A stretch of DNA of 64,000 nucleotides, taken from positions 186,001 through 250,000 of the forward strand of contig JANQED010000152.1 of assembly GCA_028278545.1 (NCBI GenBank), in the 5' to 3' direction. Positions 36,218 through 45,625 of the stretch are shown one piece after another. Both the position numbers and the translations under genes were made by a program. The stretch's first letter is position 1. Each line of letters starts with the position of its first letter. The notes beneath the pieces were generated by a model. It searched no databases. It saw only the letters and a list, made by a program, of their open reading frames with translations, and was not told the DNA's origin. This stretch comes from Anaerolineales bacterium (GTDB lineage: Bacteria; Chloroflexota; Anaerolineae; Anaerolineales; UBA11858).

Positions 36218-37210
36218 ATGCCTACAAATCTCCCTCCAGATTACTACAAAGCCGAGGAGCAATTCCGCAAGGCGACGACCAACCAGGAAAAGATCGCCTG
36301 GTTGGAAGAGATGCTCTCCATCATGCCCAAGCACAAGGGCACAGATCATCTAAAGAGCGATCTGCGCAGGAAGATCTCCAAACTAAAAGCAGCCGATACG
36401 CAGAAAAAAGGCGGCCCTGGCCGCCAGGTATCCGCCTTCCATATCCCAAAAGAGGGGGCGGGGCAGGTTGTGGTGCTCGGCCCAGCCAATACGGGCAAAT
36501 CATCCCTGGTTGCCGCATTGACCAATGCCAAACCGGAGGTAGCTCCCTATCCCTTCTCGACCTGGGGGCCGACCCCTGGCATGATGCAGTTCGAGAACGT
36601 CCAGATCCAATTGATCGACACCCCTCCTCTGGAGAGCGAGTTCATCGAACCGGAGCTGTTCAACCTGATCCGCAACGCTGACATGGCTCTGCTGGTGGTG
36701 GACCTCCAGGCTGACACTATCGAGCAAATCGAAGGGACCTTAGCCTTATTAGAAGAACGCCGCATCATCCCCAGACACCTACAAGCCAATCACGAAGGCG
36801 GACTGCGCATAAAATACATGCCCATCCTGGGTGTGGCCAACAAGACCGATGACGAAGAACGCGACGCAGATTTCGATGTGCTCCGCGAACTCATGCAAGG
36901 GGATCAGTGCCCTTTAATCCCTATCTCTGTGACTGAGGCAAGGAACTTCGAGCGCCTGAAGAAAGTAATTTATGAGAAGCTAGAGATCATGCGTGTTTAC
37001 TCGCGCCCCCCTGGCAAAGAGCCCAATTACGAGTCACCTTTTGTGTTGCAGATCGGCAGCACTGTGGAGGAGTTCGCAGGCAAAGTGCACCAGGATTTTC
37101 GCGAAAACCTGAAATCCGCTAAGGTTTGGGGGAGCGGGGCCTTTGACGGGCAGATGGTCAGCCGCGATTACGTGCTGCAGGATGGGGATGTGGTCGAGTT
37201 GAGGATATAG
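36218..37210 (+). CDS. DRG/Obg-like GTPase with TGS domain
   Basis: A 330-aa GTP-binding protein. An N-terminal helical arm (residues 1-70) precedes the G domain: G1 GPANTGKSS, G3 position DTPP, G4 NKTD. The C-terminal TGS domain runs from about 265 (YESPFVLQIGSTVEEFAGKVHQDF ... VLQDGDVVELRI). This is the layout of archaeal/eukaryotic DRG proteins and their bacterial relatives, which bind ribosomes. The usual DxxG of G3 is DTPP, so the switch Gly is replaced by Pro. Separated by 31 nt from kbl. Confidence 0.82.
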   Translation: MPTNLPPDYYKAEEQFRKATTNQEKIAWLEEMLSIMPKHKGTDHLKSDLRRKISKLKAADTQKKGGPGRQVSAFHIPKEGAGQVVVLGPANTGKSSLVAALTNAKPEVAPYPFSTWGPTPGMMQFENVQIQLIDTPPLESEFIEPELFNLIRNADMALLVVDLQADTIEQIEGTLALLEERRIIPRHLQANHEGGLRIKYMPILGVANKTDDEERDADFDVLRELMQGDQCPLIPISVTEARNFERLKKVIYEKLEIMRVYSRPPGKEPNYESPFVLQIGSTVEEFAGKVHQDFRENLKSAKVWGSGAFDGQMVSRDYVLQDGDVVELRI

Positions 37211-37257
37211 CGGCGGACGGTCAGCGCACGGGGATGATCCAGCCTACAAATCATGGT

Positions 37258-37737
37258 ATGAAGATAACCTATCAACCCATCGGTGTGATACACAGCCCCT
37301 TTACCCAGATCGAGGGGATGCCCATCCAACCCGCGGGAGGCAGGGGTATTCAGGGGAAAGTAGAGATTTTTCCAGAGTTCCAGGCTGGGTTGAGCGATCT
37401 CGGGGGTTTCTCGCACATCATCCTGCTTTACCACCTGCATCGCGCACGCGGATACCGCCTTACAGTGACACCTTTTCTCGATGATCGATCTCGGGGGGTG
37501 TTCGCGACAAGAGCGCCCAAGCGGCCCAATCCCATCGGGCTGTCGGTGGTCAGATTAGTGAAACGCGAGGAAAACATCCTCTACATCGAAAACGTGGATG
37601 TCCTCGACGGCACGCCTCTGCTGGATATCAAACCTCACATACCCGATTTTGAGCCGGATGCGGATATTCGCGTTGGCTGGTTGGAGGATACCAAGGGGGA
37701 AGTTCAGGATAAACGCTCAGATGGCCGCTTCCGCTGA
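37258..37737 (+). CDS. trmO: tRNA N6-methyltransferase TrmO (TsaA-like)
   Basis: A 159-aa beta-barrel SAM enzyme of the TsaA/TrmO family, which methylates t6A37 of tRNA-Thr. Seen: YQPIGVIHSPFTQIEGMPIQ, VEIFPEFQAGLSDLGGFSHIILLYHLHRA and TRAPKRPNPIGLSVVRLV, all diagnostic. ATG 37258 matches where homologues begin; 37234 is a weaker choice. Its last 21 nt overlap the end of the convergent prmA gene. Confidence 0.88.
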   Translation: MKITYQPIGVIHSPFTQIEGMPIQPAGGRGIQGKVEIFPEFQAGLSDLGGFSHIILLYHLHRARGYRLTVTPFLDDRSRGVFATRAPKRPNPIGLSVVRLVKREENILYIENVDVLDGTPLLDIKPHIPDFEPDADIRVGWLEDTKGEVQDKRSDGRFR

Positions 37738-38661
37738 ACGTTGAGCACTGATCGCCACCCAATCATCGATTTGGCGTTTTGTTTCCACGCTGAACCCATG
37801 CGCTTGGAGCGCACCTTTCACTTCGGGCAGTTGTTCTTCCAATACCCCCGATAGGATCAAGTCGCCGTCGGGCGTTACTAAGTCCCCCAGGCCGGCATCC
37901 AGCAGACGAATCAAGATCGGGGCCAGGATATTAGCCACCACAATGGGGGCATCCTTCACTGGGAAAACCCCGGCCTTTATCTCGGCAACAGAGCCAACGG
38001 CGAAATCCCCCCGGTCGGCGACGCCGTTTTTAGCTGCATTCTCATCGGCGGCGGTAATCGCCTCCGGGTCTGTATCCACCCCAAAGGCGCGCGCTGCGCC
38101 CAGTTTGAGGGCCGCAATGGACAAAATCCCAGAGCCGCAGCCCACATCGATGACGTCAACCTCTTTGCCCCTTACGGGGTGCTTCGCAAGAAGTTGAACT
38201 TCTAACAATTCCAAACAAAGCTGTGTGGTTGGGTGGGTGCCGGTGCCAAAGGCCATCCCGGGATCGATGCGGATGGGGAGACGGGTATCATCGGGGGCCT
38301 CGAGCCAGGCAGGGACGATAACCAAACGTTCCCCAATGGCAATGGGACGATAATGCCGCTTCCAGGCCTCCGCCCAGTTGACCTCGTCAATGGGTTTGAA
38401 TTTGGGCTCCGGTAGCGGCTGAATCCGCCCCAGAAAGTAGAGCGCTTCCTCGATGCGCTGGCGAGTGTCTTCCAATTGACCATCCACAGGCAGATAGCCG
38501 CAAACCCGCAGTGGCCCTACGGGGCGGCCTTGATCTTCTTCATTGGCTTCGACCGCCGTGCTCTCAATGACCACACCGTTGGACACATAGCGCGCCAACA
38601 CTTCGGCCAGGGCTTCGGCCATCTCGCCATCGACGGTGAGAGAGACTTCAAGCCAATTCAC
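37717..38661 (-). CDS. prmA: Ribosomal protein L11 methyltransferase
   Basis: A 314-aa SAM enzyme that trimethylates ribosomal protein L11. N-terminal substrate domain LEVSLTVDGEMAEALAEVL, then PGMAFGTGTHPTTQLCLELLE, the SAM motif VIDVGCGSGILSIAALKLG and IVVANILAPILIRLLD. It ends the heat-shock cluster, downstream of dnaJ, a frequent arrangement. Between LELLE and VIDVG there is a short insertion (VQLLAKHPVRGKE) whose DNA contains the palindrome AGAAGTTGAACTTCT, also found twice near 62.3 kb. Confidence 0.92.
   Translation of the reverse strand: MNWLEVSLTVDGEMAEALAEVLARYVSNGVVIESTAVEANEEDQGRPVGPLRVCGYLPVDGQLEDTRQRIEEALYFLGRIQPLPEPKFKPIDEVNWAEAWKRHYRPIAIGERLVIVPAWLEAPDDTRLPIRIDPGMAFGTGTHPTTQLCLELLEVQLLAKHPVRGKEVDVIDVGCGSGILSIAALKLGAARAFGVDTDPEAITAADENAAKNGVADRGDFAVGSVAEIKAGVFPVKDAPIVVANILAPILIRLLDAGLGDLVTPDGDLILSGVLEEQLPEVKGALQAHGFSVETKRQIDDWVAISAQRSAEAAI
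38189..38203. repeat. Palindromic 15-mer copy inside prmA
   Basis: AGAAGTTGAACTTCT, a near-perfect inverted repeat (AGAAGTT/AACTTCT around one base). The flanking AAG and AAC are also shared with the copy at 62323. Confidence 0.55.
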
Positions 38662-38723
38662 ATCTGTAACCAGTTGATCGTTGCCAGATGACGGCGCACA
38701 GAACCAGATGCCTGTCTACCGGA

Positions 38724-39848
38724 TCATCCCCCAAGGACATCCTTCAATTTGTCGAAGAAACCGCGTTCCTGGGGCGTCACTTCTGTGCCCAGGCTTTCGG
38801 CCAGCTTTTGAAATAACTCCCTTTGATCCTCGGAAAGCGTTTTAGGGATCCCCACGTTGATGACCACTAACTGGTCACCGCGACTGTTGTTCCGCAGATG
38901 CGGCACACCTTTGCCGCGCATGCGGATGATCTTGCCAGGTTGGGTGCCGGCGGGAATCCTCAGAACGGCCTCGCCATCGACTGTGGGGACCTTTACCTCA
39001 TCGCCCAGCGTGGCCTGAGAAACATTGACGTTCAAATCCAGGAGGATATTATTCTCACGGCGGCGGAAGTATTTGTGGGGCTGAACCTGTATGATCAAAT
39101 ACAGGTTGCCGGGAGGGCCGCCGTTCGCGCCAGGCTGACCTTCCCCCGTCAAGCGGATCTGTGTGCCAGTATCAACCCCCGCGGGGATGGTGACCACCTT
39201 CTTGCGCGTCTTGCGAACCCTCCCTCTTCCGCTACATCCCTGGCAAGGGGTGGTGATCACTTCCCCCTTCCCGCCGCAGGCTGGGCAAGTTGTCACCTGC
39301 ACCATGGAGCCCAGGATGGTTTGACGAGACTGCCGCACTTCGCCTTGCCCGTTGCATGTGGAGCAGCGGGTGGGCGAGGTACCTGGCTTGGCCCCAGACC
39401 CTCGACAGGTCTCGCAGGGCTCATCACGAGTTATCTCGATCTCTTTATCAGCACCAAAGACGGCTTCATTAAAATTTAGATGGACGCGATATTGTAAATC
39501 TTGCCCACGGCGCGGGGCGTTGCGCGATCGCCGCGAACTCCTACCGAAGCCGCCAAATCCAAACCCAAAGAGTTCATCGAAGATATCGCTGAAGTCCATG
39601 GTGGTCCAGTCTGGCACACCACCAGCCCCCTGAACTCCTGCATGACCGAAGCGGTCATAGGCGGCGCGCTTCTCCTGGTCTGAGAGCACCGCGTAGGCCT
39701 CGTTGATCTCCTTGAAGCGCTCTTCGGCGTCCGCTTCTTGACTGACATCGGGATGATATCTACGCGCTAAATTACGGAAGGCAGATTTTATCTCACCATC
39801 CGACGCACCCCTGGGAATCCCCAGTATTTCGTAGTAATCTCGCGGCAT
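38724..39848 (-). CDS. dnaJ: Chaperone DnaJ
   Basis: A 374-aa type I Hsp40 that stimulates DnaK ATPase. J domain with YHPDVS (HPD at about 33-35), Gly/Phe-rich region (FDELFGFGFGGFGRSSRR), four CxxCxGxG zinc repeats (CETCRGSG, CSTCNGQG, CPACGGKG, CQGCSGRG) and the C-terminal client domain with IRMRGKGVPHL. Full length. It follows dnaK by 71 nt on the minus strand within the CIRCE-controlled operon. Confidence 0.97.
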   Translation of the reverse strand: MPRDYYEILGIPRGASDGEIKSAFRNLARRYHPDVSQEADAEERFKEINEAYAVLSDQEKRAAYDRFGHAGVQGAGGVPDWTTMDFSDIFDELFGFGFGGFGRSSRRSRNAPRRGQDLQYRVHLNFNEAVFGADKEIEITRDEPCETCRGSGAKPGTSPTRCSTCNGQGEVRQSRQTILGSMVQVTTCPACGGKGEVITTPCQGCSGRGRVRKTRKKVVTIPAGVDTGTQIRLTGEGQPGANGGPPGNLYLIIQVQPHKYFRRRENNILLDLNVNVSQATLGDEVKVPTVDGEAVLRIPAGTQPGKIIRMRGKGVPHLRNNSRGDQLVVINVGIPKTLSEDQRELFQKLAESLGTEVTPQERGFFDKLKDVLGG

Positions 39849-39919
39849 AAGAAAAGTATCAGGCCGCAGGTCACGAGCGCCAAAGCGACGGGTGACCTGC
39901 GACCTGTGACTTTCAACGG

Positions 39920-41851
39920 TTAGGCGTTGCGGAACTCGCCGTCCACGATATCTTCATCGTCAGGGCCGGATTGACCCTCAGGAGGGGGTGAACCTTCAGG
40001 GCTTGGTCCGGCTTCTCCGGCTCCAGGCATGGGGCCCGCGCCCGGCTGTTCATAAGCAGCCGCACCGATCTGCTGGATTTCCTTACCGAGTTCATCTGCT
40101 ACACGATTCAGGGTATCCGCATCGGCGTTTTCATCTTCCAAAACCTTGCGCACCTCGGCGACCTTATCCTGCACTTTCGTCTTGACATCATCGGGGACTT
40201 TATCACCGAGGTCTTCGAGCGCTTTTTCCGCAGAATAGGCCATGTTGTCAGCTTTGTTGCGGGCTTCAACCTGCTCTTTGCGTTTGCTATCCTCGTCAGC
40301 ATGCTTCTCGGCATCTTTTTTCATCGTGTCGATTTCAGCATCGCTCAAGCCGGAAGAAGCTGTGATGGTTATGTTCTGGCTGCGCCCGGTGGCCTTGTCC
40401 TGAGCGGTGACTTCCAGGATGCCATTGGCATCGATGTCGAAGGTCACTTCGATCTGAGGGACGCCGCGCGGCGCCGGGGGGATACCATCGAGGATAAAAC
40501 GTCCCAGAGATTTGTTATCCCCGGCCATGGGACGTTCGCCTTGCAGCACGTGGATCTCGACCTGGGGTTGGTTAGCCGCTGCTGTAGAGAAAATCTGGCT
40601 CTTGCGGGCCGGGATGGTGGTGTTGCGCTCGATCAACGGCGTCGCCACTGCCCCCAGGGTCTCTACGGATAAGGTCAGCGGGGTGACGTCCAACAAGAGG
40701 ATATCTTTGACATCGCCGCCCAAGACGCCAGCCTGAATTGCCGCCCCAACAGCAACCACTTCGTCCGGGTTGACGCCTTTGTGGGGTTCCTTGCCGAAAA
40801 ACTTCTTGACGGCTTCTTGCACAGCGGGCATACGGGTCATACCGCCAACCAGGACGATCTCGTCGACATCGGAGGGCTTCAAGCCCGCATCGTCTAGCGC
40901 TTGCTTCACGGGCCCAATGGAACGCTCGACCAGGTCTGCGGTCAACTGTTCGAGTTTGGAACGCGTCAGGTTGAGCACAAGGTGCTTGGGGCCGGTCGCA
41001 TCTGCGGTGACATAGGGCAGGTTGATCTCAGTCTGCTGCAAGCTGGAAAGCTCGATCTTGGCTTTCTCGGCAGCTTCCTTCAACCGCTGGAGTGCCTGGC
41101 GGTCATTGCGCAGATCAATGCCGTTGTTCTTTTGGAACTCGTCAGCCAGGAAATCGATCACGCGTTGATCGAAGTCATCGCCGCCCAAGAAAGTATCGCC
41201 ACTGGTTGAACGTACCTGGAAGACCCCTTCGCCCACATCCAGGACGGAGATATCGAATGTACCGCCACCCAGGTCGTATACCGCGATGAGTTCGTTTTGC
41301 TTCTTGTCCAGACCATAAGCCAGTGAAGAAGCGGTCGGCTCATTGATAATACGTAGAACCTCCAAGCCGGCGATCTTACCGGCGTCTTTGGTGGCGTTGC
41401 GCTGGGCGTCATTGAAGTATGCGGGAACGGTGATCACCGCTTGTGTAACCGTCTCGCCAAGATAGGCTTCGGCATCCGCCTTGATCTTTGCCAATACCAT
41501 CGCAGAAACCTCCGGAGGCGAGTATTCCTTGCCACCCAGAACCACGCGCAGGTCGCCGTTAGGCGCTTTGGCTACTTCGTAAGGGACCAGGTCTTTCGCC
41601 CGCTGCACTTCCGGGTCATCATATTTTCGACCCATAAAGCGTTTTATCGAAAAGATGGTGTTTTCTGGGTTGACAACCGCCTGATTGCGGGCAGGGCGCC
41701 CGGTCAGGCGTTCGTGGTTTTTATTGACCGCGACTACAGAAGGAACCAGTCGTTCACCTTCGGCGGAAGGGATAACGGTTGGTTCTCCGCCTTCTACAAC
41801 CGCTGCAGCAGAATTGGTTGTACCTAAGTCAATTCCGATAATTTTAGCCAT
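39920..41851 (-). CDS. dnaK: Chaperone DnaK (Hsp70)
   Basis: A 643-aa Hsp70. ATPase domain: [34 protein letters not shown] linker region, [18 protein letters not shown] and [21 protein letters not shown]. The substrate domain follows from about 385 and the C-terminus ends in a Gly/Pro-rich tail with [12 protein letters not shown], the EEVD-like acidic end of bacterial DnaK. It starts 32 nt after grpE in the same operon, controlled by HrcA at the CIRCE element. Confidence 0.98.
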   Translation of the reverse strand: MAKIIGIDLGTTNSAAAVVEGGEPTVIPSAEGERLVPSVVAVNKNHERLTGRPARNQAVVNPENTIFSIKRFMGRKYDDPEVQRAKDLVPYEVAKAPNGDLRVVLGGKEYSPPEVSAMVLAKIKADAEAYLGETVTQAVITVPAYFNDAQRNATKDAGKIAGLEVLRIINEPTASSLAYGLDKKQNELIAVYDLGGGTFDISVLDVGEGVFQVRSTSGDTFLGGDDFDQRVIDFLADEFQKNNGIDLRNDRQALQRLKEAAEKAKIELSSLQQTEINLPYVTADATGPKHLVLNLTRSKLEQLTADLVERSIGPVKQALDDAGLKPSDVDEIVLVGGMTRMPAVQEAVKKFFGKEPHKGVNPDEVVAVGAAIQAGVLGGDVKDILLLDVTPLTLSVETLGAVATPLIERNTTIPARKSQIFSTAAANQPQVEIHVLQGERPMAGDNKSLGRFILDGIPPAPRGVPQIEVTFDIDANGILEVTAQDKATGRSQNITITASSGLSDAEIDTMKKDAEKHADEDSKRKEQVEARNKADNMAYSAEKALEDLGDKVPDDVKTKVQDKVAEVRKVLEDENADADTLNRVADELGKEIQQIGAAAYEQPGAGPMPGAGEAGPSPEGSPPPEGQSGPDDEDIVDGEFRNA

Positions 41852-41883
41852 AGTTTTGTTCCTCCAAATGTCCTTCTTGAATC

Positions 41884-42489
41884 TTACGCAGCTATTCGAA
41901 CCTTAGCCGGGCGCAGAACGCGATCACCGATCATATAGCCTTGCTGCAAAACCTCGATGATCTGCTCGCTTTCGTGCTCATCGCTTTCCATCTTCACAAT
42001 CGCTTCGTGCAAATTGGGATCGAAGAGCTCGCCTTCAGCATCCATGCGGGTAATCCCCTCGGCCTCTAAGACTTTCAGCATCTTGCGGTAAATCAGCTCG
42101 ATCCCTTCAGCCCAGGAAACACCATCACCATCTTGGGGGCGGTCCTTGAGCGCTCGTTCAAGATCATCAACGACGGGTAAATAGCTCTTGATGACATCAC
42201 CGACGGCATCTTGATGGTAGCGTGCGCGATCCCGTTCTACGCGCTTTTTGTAATTGGCGAACTCAGCCCGGGCGCGCTGCCAGCCATCAAGATATTCGTC
42301 CGCTTTTGCCTGACTTTCTTCAAACGCAGTTTTCAACTCCATAACCTCTTCCGGGGAGAGTTCCAGCTCCGGACTCTCCTCAGCAGCCTCGGACTCCCTC
42401 TGGGGTTGATCCTTTTCCCCAATAGCGGTCTTACCCTCAAGGGCCTCTTCAACGGATAACTGGTTCTTTTTCTTCTTCTTTTTGCTCAT
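41884..42489 (-). CDS. grpE: Nucleotide exchange factor GrpE
   Basis: A 201-aa GrpE that releases ADP from DnaK. Acidic, Lys-rich N-terminus, long coiled-coil helix ([44 protein letters not shown]) and the beta domain at the end ([17 protein letters not shown] ... [21 protein letters not shown]). Its start codon overlaps the end of hrcA by 4 nt, so the two are translationally coupled. Confidence 0.96.
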   Translation of the reverse strand: MSKKKKKKNQLSVEEALEGKTAIGEKDQPQRESEAAEESPELELSPEEVMELKTAFEESQAKADEYLDGWQRARAEFANYKKRVERDRARYHQDAVGDVIKSYLPVVDDLERALKDRPQDGDGVSWAEGIELIYRKMLKVLEAEGITRMDAEGELFDPNLHEAIVKMESDEHESEQIIEVLQQGYMIGDRVLRPAKVRIAA

Positions 42490-43544
42490 TGTTTTACGTC
42501 ATACCTCTCATCTGACAAAGTATCACCAACCAGGTCACTGAGCAAATTGGCGACAAACTGGACGGTGGAAATCGTCTGAGCATAGGGCATGCGGGTGGGG
42601 CCAAGCACGCCCAGCGCACCTGTAGCCACGCCTGGAACCCCATAGCGGGAGAGCACCACCGCGCAGTCGCTGAGGTCTTCCCAGGTTCCCTCGCCGCCAA
42701 TCAGCACGTGGATACCGCTGGTTTCAGGCGAGAGCACCGTTTGGGAGAGCAGGTCTTCGAGTTGGGAACGTTCCTCCCAAAAGCGCAAGGCTCGATGAGC
42801 AACGCCAGGGGCAGAGAACTCCGGCTCTGCCAGCACATTTGCCAATCCATCGCGGTAGATATCGCCCGCCAAAACATCATCTGAACGCTGCATCTCATCG
42901 ATGGTCAATTGCAAAATATCGCGCTTCAAATCATCGTCGGCCCGGCTCATCAATGCTGAGATTTCACCGGCATCTTTCTTCTCAGAAAGCTCATTGACCC
43001 AACCAGCAGTGGCGCTTAGCTTCTCCTGAGAGACAGGCTCACCCAGCTTCAACATCTGCTGGCGAATCTCGCCGCCTTCCAACACTAACACCATCAGAAC
43101 TTGCCATCCGCGGGTGGCGATGAGCTCAACATGCTTCAAACGGGCATGCTCTGGGTGCAGTGAAGTGACCAAAGAGGCCCCGCGGGATTGACGTGCCAAA
43201 ACGGAGGCCGCCAGGCGCATCCACTGATCGATATCGGTACGGGCCTGATAGAACTGATGCTGGATCGTGTGCCGAGTCTCTGATGGCAGTGAAGCCCGTC
43301 CCATCAACTGGCTGACGAAATAGCGATATCCTTCCTCGGTAGGGATACGGCCAGCCGATGTATGGGGCTGTTGCAAGTATCCTGCCTCGGTGAGGAAGGC
43401 CATCTCATTGCGGACTGTAGCCGGGCTAAAGTTGAGGGCGTAATCATCCACCAAGGATTTCGAGCCGACAGGGTTCACCTGCTCAACATATTCCCGGATC
43501 ACCAGCGCTAAGATCAGTTTCTGGCGTTCGGTTAGCTCACTCAT
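42486..43544 (-). CDS. hrcA: Heat-shock repressor HrcA
   Basis: A 352-aa repressor that binds CIRCE with help from GroEL. N-terminal winged helix (LTERQKLILALVIREYVEQVNPVGSKSLVDDY ... SPATVRNEMAFLTEAGYLQQPHTSAGRIPTEEGYRYFV) and the C-terminal GAF-like domain ending GPTRMPYAQTISTVQFVANLLSDLV are typical. The start is ATG 43544: the upstream in-frame ATG (43562) lies inside CIRCE. First gene of the hrcA-grpE-dnaK-dnaJ-prmA operon, so it represses itself and the chaperones. Confidence 0.96.
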   Translation of the reverse strand: MSELTERQKLILALVIREYVEQVNPVGSKSLVDDYALNFSPATVRNEMAFLTEAGYLQQPHTSAGRIPTEEGYRYFVSQLMGRASLPSETRHTIQHQFYQARTDIDQWMRLAASVLARQSRGASLVTSLHPEHARLKHVELIATRGWQVLMVLVLEGGEIRQQMLKLGEPVSQEKLSATAGWVNELSEKKDAGEISALMSRADDDLKRDILQLTIDEMQRSDDVLAGDIYRDGLANVLAEPEFSAPGVAHRALRFWEERSQLEDLLSQTVLSPETSGIHVLIGGEGTWEDLSDCAVVLSRYGVPGVATGALGVLGPTRMPYAQTISTVQFVANLLSDLVGDTLSDERYDVKQ

Positions 43545-43555
43545 CTCAGTTCTTT

Positions 43556-43582
43556 TTAGCACTCTAGCGTTGAGAGTGCTAA
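43556..43582 (-). promoter_or_regulatory. CIRCE operator (HrcA box)
   Basis: TTAGCACTC (43556-43564), 9 nt, GAGTGCTAA (43574-43582): exact match to the consensus inverted repeat. It lies between the promoter and the hrcA start. Confidence 0.97.
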
Positions 43583-43595
43583 AAACTCGATATGA

Positions 43596-43624
43596 ATCAT
43601 ATCATGCGGTGTGATAAGCGTCAA
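43596..43624 (-). promoter_or_regulatory. Promoter of the hrcA operon
   Basis: On the minus strand TTGACG (43624-43619), 17 nt, TATGAT (43601-43596), followed 13 nt later by CIRCE. A vegetative sigma-A type promoter, so heat control comes from HrcA and not from an alternative sigma factor. Confidence 0.8.
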
Positions 43625-43761
43625 GAAAAGGGGCTTGCGAAGGGTAAGTTCTTATATGAAATTAACAAATTTAGCACCAAACCCCTCAGACTGCCATCAA
43701 AGGACAGTCATTTGTAGGCATACGGGCGTCATCTCAACCCTCCGAGATGAGTTGCGTGGGC

Positions 43762-44424
43762 TTATGTCCGCAACAACTGTAAGGCAGTAACGAAATCTTG
43801 TGGATACTGAGCTTCGAAAACAAGCCTCTCCCCCGTCTGTGGATGTTGTATAGTCAACGAGTAGGCCTGCAAAGCCAGGCGGTCGATCATCGAGGCCCTT
43901 TTTCCAGTGCCGTACAGCGGATCAGACAAGATGGGATGGTCCAGATGATAGAGATGGGCCCAGACTTGATGCCGACGACCGGTTTTGGGCTGAGCTTCCA
44001 GCAGCGCGCAATGGGTAAATCGCTCTAGTACGCGAAATTGAGTGATGGCTTCTTTCCCTTTCCCTCGATCAGCAACTGTCCGCCGGCGCCGGCCAACCTC
44101 GGAACGCAGAGGCACATCCGCGCGTATTTCATCCCATGCGGGGACGCCAGACACCAGGGTATGGTAGATTTTGGAAACTCCGCGGTCTGAAAATTGACGG
44201 TTTAGCTCTCGGTGAGCCTCTTCGCTGCGAGCCAACACCATCACGCCGCTCGTCTCACGATCAAGACGGTGGACGATCCACAGGCGACCCGCCTGCGGCT
44301 CCAAGACACTCCGCAAGTGGGGTTTAGTCGGGTCATGCCCGTCTGGGAGAGAAAGCAGCCCTGCCGGTTTGTCGATCACCAGCAGGGCTGCATCAATGTA
44401 CAGAATCTCTGGAATCAAGGCCAT
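43762..44424 (-). CDS. RluA-family pseudouridine synthase
   Basis: A 220-aa pseudouridine synthase of the RluA family. The catalytic Asp is in IVHRLDRETSGVMVLARS; LLVIDKPAGLLSLP and PKTGRRHQVWAHLYHLDHPILSDPLYG are further family blocks. There is no S4 domain, and the protein is near the short end for RluA/RluC relatives, so the exact rRNA or tRNA target is not clear. It lies between trmD and the heat-shock operon on the same strand. Confidence 0.9.
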   Translation of the reverse strand: MALIPEILYIDAALLVIDKPAGLLSLPDGHDPTKPHLRSVLEPQAGRLWIVHRLDRETSGVMVLARSEEAHRELNRQFSDRGVSKIYHTLVSGVPAWDEIRADVPLRSEVGRRRRTVADRGKGKEAITQFRVLERFTHCALLEAQPKTGRRHQVWAHLYHLDHPILSDPLYGTGKRASMIDRLALQAYSLTIQHPQTGERLVFEAQYPQDFVTALQLLRT

Positions 44425-44502
44425 CCCCGGGTCAAGAATCTCCAGAACTTTCAGCGAATCTCATGGTGCGTTTGCGATCAACAGGTTTCAAAGCATAAAA
44501 CA

Positions 44503-44531
44503 TGAAGCGTGACGGTTTTTTTTACGCTTCA
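44503..44531 (-). terminator. Inverted repeat at the end of trmD
   Basis: TGAAGCGT (44503-44510) pairs with ACGCTTCA (44524-44531). The trmD stop codon lies within it. On the minus strand an A-run fills the loop and a short TGTTTT follows the stem. Confidence 0.45.
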
Positions 44532-45253
44532 CGCTTAATTTCTTCTAGAAAGCGGTCATCCTCTTCCGCCAGTTTTGCGGTTTTCAAAAGATCAGGCCTG
44601 CGTTCCCACGTTCGTAGCAGGGATCGCTCCCGCCGCCAACGCTCGATGCGGGCATGATCCCCCGAGCGCAGCACTTCAGGGACTTCCCAACCGCGAAAAT
44701 CCGCCGGGCGCGTGTAGTGAGGGTGCTCCAACAAGCCGCTGGCGTGAGAATCCTTTTGGGTTGCGGCAGGATCCCCCAATACGCCCGGAAGCAGGCGCGT
44801 TATGGTGTCGATCAGCACCAACGCGGGGAGTTCGCCTCCGGTGAGCACATAATCACCAATCGAAATCTCCTCACTGACCAAATGTTCCCGAACGCGTTCA
44901 TCGACTCCCTCATAGCGGCCAGCGATCAGCGCCAATCGAGGTTGACCAGCCAGTTGGTGAGCCACATCCTGGGTGAACAGTTTGCCCTGGGGGGTCAGCA
45001 AAATGACCGGGCAGGCGGGGGGTGTCCCCACCACGCTTTCAACTGCGGCAAAGATTGGCTCAGCTTTCATCACCATGCCGCCGCCGCCCCCATAAGGCTC
45101 ATCGTCGGTCACGCGGTGCTTATCGGCAGCCCAATCGCGGATGTTATGCACGTGGAACTGCACCAGAGCACGCTCGCTGGCCCGCTTGAGGATGCTGCTC
45201 TGCAGATAGGGTTCTAAGGCTTCGGGAAAGAGCGTAAACACGTCGAAACGCAT
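44522..45253 (-). CDS. trmD: tRNA (guanine37-N1)-methyltransferase
   Basis: A 243-aa SPOUT-class methyltransferase that makes m1G37 in tRNA. Begins [77 protein letters not shown] and [32 protein letters not shown] are TrmD blocks. The ATG at 45262 lies inside the -10 box TATAAT (45266-45261), so the start is ATG 45253, 7 nt after the box and exactly where homologues begin. This is the best-supported leaderless start in the window. Confidence 0.95.
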   Translation of the reverse strand: MRFDVFTLFPEALEPYLQSSILKRASERALVQFHVHNIRDWAADKHRVTDDEPYGGGGGMVMKAEPIFAAVESVVGTPPACPVILLTPQGKLFTQDVAHQLAGQPRLALIAGRYEGVDERVREHLVSEEISIGDYVLTGGELPALVLIDTITRLLPGVLGDPAATQKDSHASGLLEHPHYTRPADFRGWEVPEVLRSGDHARIERWRRERSLLRTWERRPDLLKTAKLAEEDDRFLEEIKREA

Positions 45254-45260
45254 AAACGCC

Positions 45261-45266
45261 ATTATA
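45261..45266 (-). promoter_or_regulatory. -10 box 7 nt before the trmD start
   Basis: TATAAT on the minus strand; TAGACT lies 17 nt upstream as a fair -35. Only GGCGTTT separates it from ATG 45253. Confidence 0.65.
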
Positions 45267-45300
45267 GTCGATGTAGACTAACAAGTCTATTTGGATAATG

Positions 45301-45449
45301 GGGAGTGGTGAAGGTTCTGGACAAATACCGAGTGGTGAGGTTTGTGGTGGTCTTCTGATTTTTACGCTCAAGCATAGCAAATTCTAGCTGGAATTGCGCT
45401 GTCTAGTTCGTATCTGTGTTTTTTACCACCAGTATTTTCACCACTCCCC
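45301..45449. repeat. 120-bp repeat element, copy 1 (with extra left end)
   Basis: Core 45330-45449 is about 92 percent identical to 46681-46799. Its ends GAGTGGTGA and TCACCACTC are inverted. A second GGGAGTGGTGA stands at 45301, and CTCACTCCCC follows the right end, as if the ends had been duplicated. No ORF inside. It occupies most of the 371-nt gap before the CarD-like gene; the remainder (45450-45625) holds a probable leader with TATACT at 45486. Confidence 0.8.
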
Positions 45450-45625
45450 CTCACTCCCCTTTGTCAACTGCAATGTGTGCCTATGGTATACTGAATTAGT
45501 TCGCCCCAATTCCGCATCGATGCCGCTATTCAGTAATCCGGATGGCGGTTTTGTTTTGCCGAAGGCCTATATCAGCAGAGCAGAATATTATATTAACGTA
45601 AGCAAATTCAAGAAAGAGAGTCAGC

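Noticed and set aside
45254-45262. ATG 45262 as trmD start
   Set aside because: It lies inside the TATAAT box, and TrmD proteins begin at the next Met ([11 protein letters not shown]).
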